This document shows, piece by piece, positions 1 through 12,700 of a DNA stretch of 64,000 nt; position 1 is the stretch's first letter, and the number at the start of each line of letters is the position of its first letter. Under the pieces are notes generated by a model. It ran no database searches. It was given only the letters and a program-made list of their open reading frames with translations, and was not told where the DNA came from. Position numbers and translations under genes: made by a program. The stretch comes from Odontesthes bonariensis (taxonomy: Eukaryota > Chordata > Actinopteri > Atheriniformes > Atherinopsidae), in contig NC_134515.1 in NCBI RefSeq assembly GCF_027942865.1, positions 17,754,227 through 17,818,226 of the forward strand, written 5' to 3'.

Positions 1-97
1 TATTCGCTGCATCTTGAATGCAGATTAAAACAAGATGGTCATCTTGGACTGATTCCATTCCTTACCCCTCTCACCCTCTTTTCTCCCCCCCTCCCAG

Positions 98-225
98 CTG
101 AACCCCTTTCTCTGATGGACCTGTGTAGGCGCTCGGTGAGGGTGGCCTTGGGAAAAGACCGTCTGAGTGAAATCCATAGACTGCCCCTGCCGGCCTCTCT
201 CAAGAACTACCTGCTCTACCAATGA
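98..225 (+). CDS. spsb1: SPRY domain and SOCS box protein 1, last coding exon (partial)
   Basis: This is the C-terminal end of a SPRY/SOCS-box adaptor. Proteins of this family bring targets such as iNOS to a Cullin5-Elongin B/C ubiquitin ligase through the C-terminal SOCS box. The exon follows a pyrimidine-rich acceptor ending at 97 and enters in a split codon. It encodes EPLSLMDLCRRSVRVALGKD, then a segment ending in LPASLKNYLLYQ, then TGA at 223-225. The LCRRSVRxALG core and the LPLPxSLKxYLLYQ end are the SPSB1/SPSB4 SOCS box. I choose spsb1 over spsb4 because the next gene is slc25a33, its neighbour on human 1p36, whereas SPSB4 sits beside SLC25A36. The SPRY domain lies left of the window. 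Confidence 0.85.
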
Positions 226-1620
226 CGACGCCGGCGGCCACATGCTCAGCACGCCCTCGTTTGTTTCTCATCGTTCTCTGGGATCGTTCTTAGGTTGAAC
301 CCGTCTGACAGCATTACTCAAGCCTCTGGGACTGACTCAGCCTCATGGGTGATTCAACAAGTACGCTTCTGTCGGTGGCTGGACTCCTTTTTTTTTTTTT
401 TTTTTTTTTTTAATTTTCCTAACTTGTTTTTATGACTCTTTGCAATTGTATTCTAACTAAAAATCAGGAATCACAGAACACTATGCACATGCTGATCCAG
501 TCGATGCCCTGACCGACATAATGTTGGTGAACCACCTGCAGTTTGTTGGTTGACGCTGCATAAGTGGTCAGTGCCTCTGCCGTGACCTCCACACTTTTTC
601 CATTTATGCATTCCTTTCTTGTAGCCTTTGGAGTTTAAATGGTATTGTGCTATGACAACACTGAGGTGAATAACATTTAACTTGAAATGTTGGCACGGTG
701 GTGTACTGCTATTATCTGACCACAAGGTGGCAGCACACTCACGTCAACAGTGCATTGTCTCAAATTGAGCATTATAATCTTGTTTTTAGAAATGGGTTTT
801 TAAATGGATATTTGCTGTTCAGACAACACAGGGGAGGGAAAAAAAGAGAGAGATGGCCGCCACTCCGTAGAGAGCCTTTAGGGTAGTTTGGATGAAAGCA
901 CTACGAGGCATTTAAAGAGCAGTACTGACCACTCGCTGCGCTGTCAGGTTTCTCCGTGATGTGACCCATCAGGCAGCCGACGGGAAGATTTTCAGCTTTT
1001 TTTTTTTTTTTTTAAAACAAGAAGATATTGTCACTGTGATTATTTGTAGCATGCATCTGCAGGAAACTTATGTCGGCACACACGTCTTTTTATCATCCGT
1101 CACTCCTGCTTTTAGTTTTCAACCACATGCTGTTGGGGCCCAAGAGTGTTTTTAAACTCCCCTCGTCTCTCCCAGCAGTTGATCACTGGTTTGCACATAT
1201 TTAAGCCAGTTAATGGAGAACCACCTGTGTAATGGTTGGCAGACTCTTGGGTCCCAGTGGCACAAAGCTGAGAACCATTTGATGTTGTGTTAATGAGATG
1301 TATGTCAGGGGGAAGGGGGGTGGTCTGGGTAAACGGGCTCTGTGGGTGCCTGAATTTTTCAAACTTTGGTTTTAAAGAACCATGCTGACAGAAAAACGAC
1401 AATCTACAAAGTGCTGCACAAATGTAACGAAATAAGATCGGTTTGCCATATCATAGACATGTTTAGTATTTTTAAAATGTGCAGAAGTGGCGCACATTCA
1501 GTCGAATGTGAACGCACTCTGCTACACCTTACCCTTCCTTGCTTGCAGCTTCCACTTGATTTATATTCCTTGTTGTAGATTTGTTTAAGTATCTATTAAA
1601 GATTATTTCAAATGAAGTGC
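226..1620 (+). other. spsb1: spsb1 3' UTR, with ATTAAA poly(A) signal
   Basis: This is noncoding sequence after the spsb1 stop. It has a poly-T run near 389-411 and another near 998-1013. The first good poly(A) hexamer is ATTAAA at 1595-1600, so the transcript probably ends near 1615-1625. The exact end is inferred. Confidence 0.5.
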
Positions 1621-4600
1621 TGTGCTTCATCCAGCTTTCTGTTGTGACATCACCACACTTGTTACTTAGCCCCACTGAGTGTTTCATCCAGGGGCAACAG
1701 ATTATACATTAAAATCAAGATTTGTTTCCACACCAGATGACCTTTTAGGAAAAGCACAGATGAAGCGATGGCTGCACTGTTCTGTGCTCTGTTTTGCTGT
1801 CCTGGTTTACTTTGGGTCATTACAATGCATTTTTGATATGGGATTAAAAATAATTCAAAGGCCCGTTGGTCCTAAGAAAGACGTTTTTGCTGTGTCATGT
1901 TAAGCCTGACTGGTAGTTTTATCAAGACACTTGAATATAACGTGATGAAGTTGATCCTCTTAATGACGGATGTCCTTTCCCTTCTACAACCTGCTGTAAA
2001 GTGTTTTGTTTTCCTGCCAGGACCAGTTGTATTTTATTATTAAGGACCATTTATTAACCGCATCTTGAGCGGAGTTCTTTATTTCCTTGGAAAAATTAAA
2101 AACAAACCCTGTGTGAACTTTTCTTAAAGAGCCTTTGAACTTAACGGTTCAAGATGCATAAAATAGATATTTAGACAGATGTTTTGCAAAGATGAAGCGG
2201 CTTTCTGTTGAGCTTTAAGGTCCAGTCTGTGACAAACGTGACACGAGAACAGGTCTGGTAACTGGTCTGATGTGACCCGCCCCTTCTGTTCTTCACAGAG
2301 GACCCTGGCCACAGCTGTCTAATCCACTTTTTGGAGAGTTAAGAAGCAGTGGAGATTAATGAAATTTAATCCACATTCCCAGTTTCCAGCTGTGATAGCA
2401 GGCAGTGAGTTTGAGTACGTACAGTCACATTGAAAAGAAACTAAACCCTCTTACAACTCTTAAAGTTTTACATTTCAGTGCATAATGAAACATCTGGTCC
2501 TCGCTCGGTCTTAAAAATTTGGGGAACGCGACCTTTGATGAACAATGCGATATATTGTTCTTTAGCAAAAACTAAGTCAAAAGTTAGAAGCAGTGTGATT
2601 TTTTTTTTTTTACAAAAAAAAAAAAGTACACCAATTAATAGCTTCTCGAGCCACCTTTAGCAGAAGTGACTGGAAGTGATGATCTTCTGTATATTGTTAC
2701 CGGTCTCTCTTATTGTTGTGGAGGACTTTTGTCCCCCTCTTCTGTACAACGTTGCTTCAGTTCATTTGTGTTTGTGGACATTTGTTCATGCACAGCTCCC
2801 CTGAGGTTCCCACCAATGTATTTTAGCCAGGGTGAAGTTGTAACTTTGACTGGAACCATTGCGACACCTTGATTCTTTTTCTGTTGCAGATTTACCGGTG
2901 TTGACATGAATCATAATCCTGTTTAATGACCCAATTTCAGCAAAGCTTTAGCTGTCAGGCAGGTTCTGTCAAAGTCCAGGTCCTGTGGCTGCAAAACAAA
3001 CCCAGAATATCACCAATGGCCTTTATTCAAAGTTTATTGGCAGGAAATGGGGACAGAGACAGAGGGCCTGAGGCGGGACTCAAACCCAGGCCAGGTGCAG
3101 CGAGGGACTGACTGTGGACTCTGTACAGGGTTGCCTGCTCAACCTGCAGCGCCCTGCACTGCTGTGCTTAATGGCGGGTATAAGGTGTGTTGCTTATGTG
3201 CCGTGTTTGTTTTTCACCTAACACTGTGCTGGACATTGTTTCAGAGGTCTTAGGGGTTTCCTCAGACACAACTTAACAACCCTGAGGTTTGATGCCATGG
3301 TTTTTTTTTTAATGTTTTTTTTTTTAAACATGCAAACTGAGGCCTGTATCACACAATGACATCACAACGTTGTCATACAATGTAATATGTCATGTGTTGT
3401 TCACCTCAGGTTATGTTCCCGTAAAACCTGGTGAGGATTAGATGTGTTTTTATCATCTCCTGATATGTAGGATATTAGATTTGAAACAGGATGTACTTTT
3501 ATTTTTCACATAAAACACAGGGAAAGTCTTAAGCATTAAAATGGGTATAAATGCAATTACTAAACTGAACACAAAAACAAACAAACATATTTTTTTAACC
3601 TTTGGTCCACAGATAGAACAGAGCCTTCTAAAACCAGGTGAGGCGCAAGGCCTACTTTTATGGACTGCGGGGAGATCTCCTGTGCACAAAAGCAGGTTAA
3701 GGGCCTGAAAATACAACTCACAGTTATGTAAAGATCCATGACTTCTCACCTCTAAGAAGGCTAAGTGCTTGTTATTGCTTATTTGTGTTCAGTTTTCTAT
3801 CAGGACTGCACAGATAACGACTAATCTGGATCTCATGAAACTCGGTGGAGAGTTGGAGCTTTAAAGAAAAACAACTACACGTAACTCGCATATATTTACT
3901 ACCTCAATAGTCACTGGAGTGTAAACGAATGTGACCGTTTAGTCTACATGAATTCATGATACGTTCATTTAAATGCATGGATTTTATTTAAGTATTTCAA
4001 CTTTGAAACATTTTCAAAAGGTTTGATTTCACAGTTTTCCAGGAAAGGTAAATGAGCTCTGGGCATTTAAGATGTAATGTGTGCACGTGTTAGTAGGTCA
4101 AACCAGTGAGAGAAAGAGATATTGTCAAAGGCAGCAGGTAGTCGGATGAGTGTTTGGATATTTCACTTTTACAGTTACGGCAGAGTCCGTCTTCTGTGGA
4201 GGTTTAATAGAAACCGAAAAAAACACTTTAATCCCCCGCAGTCGTCCAGCTTTTTTTTTTTTTTTACATCGGGCTCAGGATTAGTGGATCCTGCTGTTCC
4301 AAAAATAAAGTGAAGTCAGTGTAACGTGGAGCTGAGCTGGACAAGCAGTTGCAAAGCAAAACCATAACACACTGACACAAGAAATAAATAGAAATCCCTC
4401 TGATGGTGCGAAGGACTAATATATTCAAGGGAATGTGGAGTTTTTTTGTTTGTTTCTTTCTCCACAGCTGCACATTGCATGTTTGGTCACTTGATGTCAG
4501 CATTCCCAACACTAAAACAACTGTAACAACAAGTCAGCTGATAACAACCAAATGTACTCATTTGGCTGAAAATTAAAGACACTTCATGCATCAATGTTAC

Positions 4601-6720
4601 AGCAGCATTTTGACAATTTGACGAATCTTATGATCAAATTTTTCTTTATGTTATGAGAAACTGGTCAGTGTCTGCTCATTGGGCCTCAAAGTGACCGTCT
4701 CGAGCAACACACAAGAGTTACACTACAAATTAAATGCTCACCGGTCATGACACGTGGAAATCTATCCCCGAAGCTTTCCTATATATGCACATGCCTTTGT
4801 AATGTGGTGCATCAGAGGCAAAGCCAAAGAGAGAGGGGGTGGTACCTCACGTCACAGGTTGGAGTCATTTACACAAGCTTAAATTAGGCCATTAATGTTG
4901 GCATGACAGATGAAAAGGACACCCAAACCTCGTTATGCAGCGGGCGACACGGCATTGCTCCCTCGATTAAAGCAAACAAATGCAAAGAAACAAACACAAG
5001 AAACGGACACCCGGAGTTATTGTTTCACATGTCAATACTCTGCCAATATATGATGACAAAACCATTGTTTTAATTTGAAACAGGACAAAAGGCAAGTGCA
5101 TCCGGTTAGGTGAGACTGCTTTGGCTAAAATGGCACAGATGTTACTGTACAAACAAACAAACATGGTGCAGTCAAGGTGACTGTGTGGCCAGTCTCTCTA
5201 TAGATATCCCGAGGGTGTCAGCTGGAGCTGCATGCCAAGTTTAATTGCATGCTGTGTGCGGGAAGCTGCCAATATAATGCTACATGTCCATAATAACACG
5301 GTTAACAGTCATGAGGTAATATTTTCTCTCCCTGTATATTTGAGGTCTTTATTATTGCATGTTTTTACTGCTATAAAAACAGGCTTGTCTTTCTTTTGCT
5401 TTCAGTCTCGCCACATCCAGCCGAAGACCAGGTGGACAGGCGGGCTGATAAAGAATCTGCCAAAGCCAGACTATCAGCAGGAAGTCAGAAATACCAGATA
5501 AAAAGTTAAAGATAATCTTTCAGACATCTTTCATCAACAGAACGGCTGGTGCAGTGGAGCTTGTGTTATAACCGTATTTCAGCAGTACTACTTGATTTAA
5601 CAACTCTGTTTTCCAGAAATAATGATGTAAAATTTAAATCATAACCACTGAGCTGCTAAGTTTTGGAGGAGAACCAGTCGATCACCAAAGCCATCCACAG
5701 CCAATCTGTTAAAAAATTCTGGTTTATGGATTCATCAATCCACCTATGCAGGTTTTAAAGGTTTACCTTTTTTTTAATATATATTTATATTTATATTTTT
5801 ATACATTCTTCATATATTACAACTGCATAGCTCTGTGGTAAAATAATATGGGTGTTAGTATGGCCTCCCTGCAGTCATCGCCTGTCATCTGCGGAACACA
5901 TTTGGCACCTTTGGCAAAGGAATGCCTGAAATGTTAAGCAACAGAAATCCTTTACCATGCAAGAGTGGGATTCGTTTTAAAGCTATAGCAGTGGGTCTCC
6001 CTGTCTGCAAACACTTACAGTGGTCTTGGAGGAAAAGATGATGCAACCCAGTGGCAATCCTGCCCCTGACCAACTTTTCTCAAATGTATGACTACCATCA
6101 AATTCAAAATGGCCATATGTTTTTTCCAAGAAGCACTACGATACCCCAGTTTTCCCAATTTCATCAGGTGTACTTGAGTTGGAATGATCTGCAAATCTCA
6201 CTACTTGTTTTTTTTAATGATCTATAAGTATATATCTTTTTCATGCTTGCATGTTAACGCACTGCAGTATATAGCCTACTCTCAGATGAAAACACAGGCC
6301 ATAATAAAAATATTGGTATTGATTTAGTACATTATGCAAAGGGTCGGCTTTATTTTGCCATAAAATGGGTGAAGGTCAGCGGGTAAACAGCAGATGAAAG
6401 CATCGTTCAGTTGTTTTTTAGTTCTGATGGTGCCAGTAATTGTGCAATAACTTGAAAAAGGCCAAAGGGACATGGGGGTAAGCACATGTGTCTACGTCAG
6501 GGACAACACCCGCGTCAGGCTGTCTGACGTAAATGGGAGAAGCTCTTCATGTCACCCAGCAGCTCTGTCTGTACCGACAGCTGATGCAAGACGGTGGCCG
6601 GGTGGGGACGCAAAGACAGAGGAACAGCAGCACACTGGGATCATAAGACCTTCTCTTTGATTTAACGCGGTTTTAAAAGAACGTTTGTGAGGCCATGGTG
6701 GCTTATTGAAAACGAAAAAG
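1621..6720. other. Intergenic region between spsb1 and slc25a33
   Basis: No coding gene is supported here. The open frames are short, lack family similarity that I recognise, and have no consistent splice structure. Contents are homopolymer runs (for example the T run and A run at 2600-2625 and T runs at 3300-3325), a tRNA-derived SINE on the minus strand (separate entry), and AT-rich sequence near 5770-5810. The last part, about 6400-6720, is probably the promoter and 5' UTR of slc25a33. I could not fix its transcription start. Confidence 0.5.
3017..3157 (-). mobile_element. tRNA-derived SINE
   Basis: Read on the minus strand, the sequence starts GGGCGCTGCAGGTTGAGC. It continues to a B-box-like GGGTTTGAGTCCC (plus-strand GGGACTCAAACCC at about 3077-3089). 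It then runs into a pyrimidine-rich body with CCCATTTCCTG and an AATAAAGGC tail (plus-strand GCCTTTATT at about 3020). This order, a tRNA-like head followed by a tail ending in AATAAAGGC, is that of common teleost tRNA SINEs. The A-box half is degenerate, so it is a SINE relic and not a tRNA gene. Boundaries are approximate and I saw no clear target duplication. Confidence 0.6.
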
Positions 6721-9700
6721 ATGGCACAGAAAGACACGCTGCTGCATCTCTTCGCCGGCGGGTGAGTTAATTTTAATACTCCTTTCAGCCGCGTGAAGTT
6801 CTTAATAAATCAAAGATCCATGTTGCGTAAGAAATATCTCAAGCCTCTGTATCTCTATATTTAGCTATTTAATAGTTGATTTATTTCATTTTTTTACATT
6901 TGATCTATTTAGCGTCATATAACCAGCATGCTAGTACAGATGCGAGCTAGCTCGTGTCAGCACAGCTCGAGCTTTCGACTGTTGTAAAACGTTTTTCGTT
7001 TAGTTCAGTTCAATAAAGACCTTAATATGGTGTCAAATAAATAGGCCAAAAAAACCCCACTTGGATTTCTGTTTAAGGTTTAGACGTTAAATTCATAAGC
7101 TAGTTAACGTGGTGAACAATGAACCACCCGGTAACATCTATCCAGGATCGGGATATCTTTGCGGAAGTTTGCTAATGCTATATCGTTAGCTAGGGAGCTA
7201 TCGCTGCCGGTTGTTGAGATGTGACGGGTAACAACGATCAGTTTTCGATTAAAAAAAAAGATTTGTAAAAGTGACACTTTAATGTGACAGGGCAGCACTG
7301 AATTATCTGATCACCAGTCTCCTGTTGTGACTGGATTTAGCGCAGTGCAGTCACGGGTTCAGTTAGCCTTTTGCTGTGCGATGTCCTTCACTGTTATGTA
7401 ACACTGAAGCCCCTCACTGCGACCTGCCACTCATATCTGCTGCTGGTGCCTGACTGTAACTCTTCAACACATGCTCGAAATATATTATGTAAGAACCCTC
7501 CTGTCCTTGATTATGTAAATGCGACTTAAGATGAAGCTAAGTGACATACAGTCACAATTAAGGTCACAATTTTATAACGCACTTGTTAAACATGACGCCA
7601 TTTTATCCTTGAGATATTCAGGCGAGCTTTAGTATTATCTCAATTTGGCTCAGCACATGAAACTGATCTAAACCAGCGAGTTTAAACCTCCAGTATACAG
7701 TCATGCTGTTTTCTGGTATCAAACTGGTGTCACAGTTGAACTTCTTTTGCAGATTTCTGGCATTAGGAAAACAGTCTTTTGGTTCTTTTTAGTTTTTTGA
7801 AAATTCACATGTAGATGATGTCGACGTAGAACATTTTATAGTTAAAAAAAAAAAGAAAAAAAGATGTGATTGAAGCAAAATGGCCAAAAATATATCAACT
7901 GAGTGAGGGGAGGGAGAAGGGGGGAAAAACAAGACGTTGCCTGGCCTTGAAGGACAGAGAATCATTAGACCACAGAGGGAACTGTTTGATTCTCAAGTTA
8001 ACCTTGAGGTACAAAAAACAGTTAAGTTTTTTTTTAATACCTTTAATAGATTAACTGAATACCGCCTTTAACAACAAAGTGGTTGAGGTCTAGTTTTTTT
8101 TTTTTTTTTAAGAAGAAGCTAGTTGCATACACGGACATGCATACAGAGGTGTTTGTGATTTTGACTGCACACGCTGGTTTCCATTTTGCCAGACGTGTTA
8201 TGCAACGTATAAAACTCATCATCGGTTGCAGTTTCTCCTCTGCAGGTGGATGAGAAGTTATCAGTTAATAGATGATTAAGGCCCATGGCTCTTTTGCAAA
8301 GATGTTTGACTCTGTCCTTCAGACACGACACGGTACAGAGGATTAGTCTAATCTGTTCCAGATTTCTAAGCTTGTCACAGACAATGTTACACTGTTCATG
8401 TAGGATGCGCTGGTAGGAGCTTCCAATAACTAATTCATTTAATTGGTTTAGGAATTCTGAAAGTACTTTTGTTAAAGGAGACTTTCTTTGGAGGGAAAAA
8501 AAAATTCCTCTCCATGTGCCGTTAGACTGTTTGGGTTTAAAAAACCCAGACAGCGGATGTGTTGGGGTTTTCTTTTTTTAGAATATTTCCATTGCAGGGC
8601 TAAGGATTGGTCTTTGACCATAATTGTTTACTGTGCTTAGCCTGAAGCTCTGTAGCTGTGTTTTAATGGGGAAATGACTCTCCTCTGTCAAAGTTTATGA
8701 GTAAACTTAAGTAGTAGAACCACCGATACTGCCACATGTATTCAGTATGTTTAATACATGCTACGGGCACATAGCCAGCACTGGTTTTTAAACGTCACAG
8801 TGCTCATTGCCCTTCTTTCTGATCAATTTGCAGATGCAGTGGCACGGTGGGAGCCATCATGACCTGCCCACTGGAGGTGTTGAAGACGCGCTTGCAGTCC
8901 TCCGGCCTCACCCTTCGGCCTGTCTTCCAGGTTCAGCTTGGCGGCCTCAGTGGCGCCGGGGTGATCCGACCAGGGACGGTTACACCTGGGCTACTGCAGG
9001 TCCTACGGTAAGAAGTTTGTCTGCATTGTTGTTTGGAAAAACACTGGAGCAGTATGCTCTGTGGGCTGTCCCCCCTGAGACGTTGTGTTTTTCTACTTGG
9101 GCGAAGTGTTACTTCCTGACAGCTGGTGGACTCTGCGGTTCATCAGCATTACCATGTGGGGAGTGTTGTTGTTAGCAAATAACTTCTTTTATTTTTTTTA
9201 AAGCCTCCATTTACTATTCAGGCATTGCCAAAACAAATTGTTGCCAAAACAAATGAGCAAAATAATCATTTTGTTTTCAATAGTTGCGTAATGTCGTGCA
9301 TAGTTCTTTCCGTTTGTTTCTTGATTATACTCAGAACATTTTTCTGAGCTTAACTTCGCTGCTACAAGTTGATCGCCTGCATTAAACCTAAAGTAAAGTC
9401 TGTGTGGACTTCGAACCTCTTCTCCTCCCATTGAAATGTTGTGATTGGACGCAGCTTTGACCTTAAAAGAGGTCATCATTGTCATTGTTTGAGAAGGTGT
9501 CGGATGTCGGTTAGTGGAATGCGTGGACCCGGCTTAACTTAGGAGGCGTGCATTACAGAATCCGCCCCAGGTATGCTTCCTGGAAGAGATGAAACCATTC
9601 TCTGGCAAATACAAGTGACTCCCAACAAAATGGCTTAAAGGACAAGACCGGTTTTTTGACATTGGGCCCTTGATTTCACATTATAACATGATGTTCTACT

Positions 9701-12700
9701 CACCCCTGCTTGTTGTTGGTAATTTGGAGCTGTTCCGAAGATATTCGAGAGGCGTCTGGCTGCTCTCTTGAGATATTCGGCCATGAAACGGTTTCCTATG
9801 GGCAACGTTATACAGGCACAAACTATGCTGTTTATAATTTATTAATTACTGTACACTAGCACTGATAACGTGGAGGTGCGTCGCTTAAAAATCCGGGTTA
9901 CTGTAATTTTGAATTTTTGTTGTAAAGTCAGTGTGTGTTTGTCTGTGGGCTGTCTGTGGTAGTAGCACGACGATGACGTCAGTAACACCCACTTTACGAC
10001 AAAAATTCAAAATTACAGTAACCCGGATTTTTTTAAGTAAGCGACGCACCTCCACGTTATCAGTGCTAGTGTAGAGTAATTAATAAATTATAAAAAGCAT
10101 AGTTTGTGCCTGTATAACGTTGCCCATAGGAAACCGTTTCACGGCCGAATATCTCAAGACAGCAGCCAGACGCCTCTCGAATATCTTCGGAACAGCTCCA
10201 AATTACCAACACAAGCAGGGGTGAGTAGAACATCATGTTATAATGTGAAATCAAGGGCCCAATGTCAAAAAAACGGTCTTGTCCTTTAAACACTTTAGTG
10301 TGTCTGTTGTGACATGGCAAACACCACCCAGGCCACAAAGTTCAATTTGGAATCCACAAAAACAGCTCAGGTTCACTGTGGTGGCGTAACCGTGGGAATG
10401 ATTGTAGGAGTGAGCAAGAGGACAATCGTCCATACAGTTTAACAAATCATGTTGCATATTAATGAAAGTGTGTTGAATATTTAACTGAATTTAATGTGTG
10501 AAGACGCTTTGCTTTAATTTCAGATCAATTCTTGAAAAAGAGGGACCAAGATCTCTTTTCCGTGGACTGGGGCCGAACCTCGTGGGTGTTGCCCCATCAA
10601 GGTACAGTGGAATCAGGGTTTACATTTCTTATCTTTGTTCACCCTCTGCCCACCATCATTCCACTTGTTACGGTACTGAAATCCTGCGATGACTGCTTGC
10701 TGGTGTAAAAGTTAATGCACACCAAGATGTCTTTATTTTCTCAAAAACAACCAACAAATCGCACGTTTTTCTTTAATGTATTACACCATGGCTGCCAGCC
10801 AAGGGAAACAGAAAGCAGGAGCCCGAGTTTATATTTTTCATTTTTAATGGCTGGAAACATCAACTCGTTGCACAAACAGGAAGCTGTTGTCATGACAGTG
10901 ACTTCCGAGTCTTGTTCCGAGCTCACTGAGTGAGCTTTTTAGTTTATAAAAATATAAATAAATATAGCCTGTGCATTTGTACTTGTTGAACTTAAGCCAT
11001 GAGTTTAACTGATGCTGCACCAAGAACAGTTAAAATTTAATCTGGGACAAAAGTTAAAATGTACAGGAGTACTCGGAGTTTCAATTTCACCTTTGTTCTA
11101 TTTTTAGTGTCAATAAAGTCTGGAGCAAAGGCACTTTGCCCTATTTCCGTATTGCTGATAATCTTGAATGTAAACTCTACTAAACACAGCAATAAAACGG
11201 TGAAGTGAAAACCTTGTGGCATAATACGTGTGTGAAAACCATGTCGATGAGACTTTGAAACCCTGTTCAACTAAATAAGGTTGCGTATAATTTCCCTCTA
11301 GTTAAAAATTAGCTGCAGCTGCATCCTTTGCTCAGCAGTTCCACCGTTCAGCTGGCCAACTTGGACATTCAGAGCAGCTCTGTGGGCATCACCGGTGCCC
11401 AGTGCTTATTCAGCCCTTTCTGGACGGTCTGTTCCAGAAGTGGAGCTGGGAGAGCCGGCACAGGGGAACAGATTGCTCTGGACACCCACTGTCAAAGGCT
11501 CCCTCCAGCACAAACTCATTTGTTACACAATGGCAGAGATTTAAAAAAAAAAAAAAAAAAAGCAGCAGTCATGTTTTGAAAATGCACTTGTGTTGTTGAA
11601 CAGTGTGTGAATCTACAGCTGGTTCCTATTCTGTGTTTCAGAGCCATTTACTTTGCTGCATACTCAAAGTCGAAAGAGATGTTCAATGGGCTGTTTGTCC
11701 CCAACTGTGGATTGGTGCACATGTCCTCAGCCGGTGTTGCAGGTGAGCAGTCTGAGGGCCTTTTTTACTTGTATAGATATATGCATGCGATTGCCCTATG
11801 CGTGCTTCCACTGAAAGAGCAGTCACTGAGGCGTTCCAGCTTCATTATGAGTCATTTAGGGATGATTGTATTGTGTGATGCTCAAAGTATAAAATGTCCC
11901 GTTTGTCCCTTGTTCTCAGCTTTTGTCACCAATTCTCTGATGAACCCCATTTGGATGGTCAAGACAAGGATGCAGCTGGAGAAAAAGTAAGTAAAACATT
12001 TATTTGACATTTTTACCTGTAGACAAACTACTGTTCTGTTTCAGATCTGGGTAAAACAGTCCAACTTATTTCAGGGCCTTAGCAGGTGGCAAAGTATAAC
12101 GTGACCTTTAGCAGGAACCTTTAAAAGAGAGCCTACCCCTCACCACACTGTCCTAGCATTCTGCAGTTCGTGGGACAGACCGTGTGACCTGCCTCCATAA
12201 ATACGCAGGGCTGACGCACTGTCCTTCATGCAGAGTCTATATTTGCAGTACCAAGCACGGGCCAGTAGTATCATGTGAGGTGACAGGAACAGGTCTGTTC
12301 AGTCTGTCCTTAAATAATAAACGTGTGTCCTGCAGCACAAGCTAGTGGCCCTGCAAATGAGGGAGATAAAGCTTTGAATAATTTGTCAGTTTATCACAGT
12401 GCTTCCTTATATGGTTGGAAATTGACTCGTCACTCACACCAGTTGACCTCCCCACCAAGGCTCCACTTTCAGTTGTCAATGTAAAACCCCAGTTCCAAAG
12501 AGGTTGGAATTCCTTTGGAATAATTTAAGGCTTAGGGTAACCCTAACCCCTAACCCTTCAAGTTGTACTTTGAAACCCATATGGTCAAACACAGGTGAGG
12601 CCACCGTGGAAACTGCGGACAAACCCACATGGGACCCTTATCTGCAGCCCAAATTTAAACCTTATGGGCCCCACATGGACATGCTGGCTGGGTAGCTAGG

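Noticed and set aside
3017-3157. tRNA gene on the minus strand
   Set aside because: B-box present but the A-box and cloverleaf are degenerate, and a SINE body and tail follow.
5232-5501. Possible exon after a pyrimidine-rich acceptor near 5405
   Set aside because: No family similarity, no partner exons in phase; could be a noncoding RNA exon but cannot be supported.
10066-10338. Open frames on both strands with a conserved-looking protein
   Set aside because: They are the arms of the TTAA palindrome read in two directions; no transposase or host family match.
12532-12558. Chromosome end
   Set aside because: Only a few degenerate telomere-like hexamers inside a gene intron with genes on both sides.
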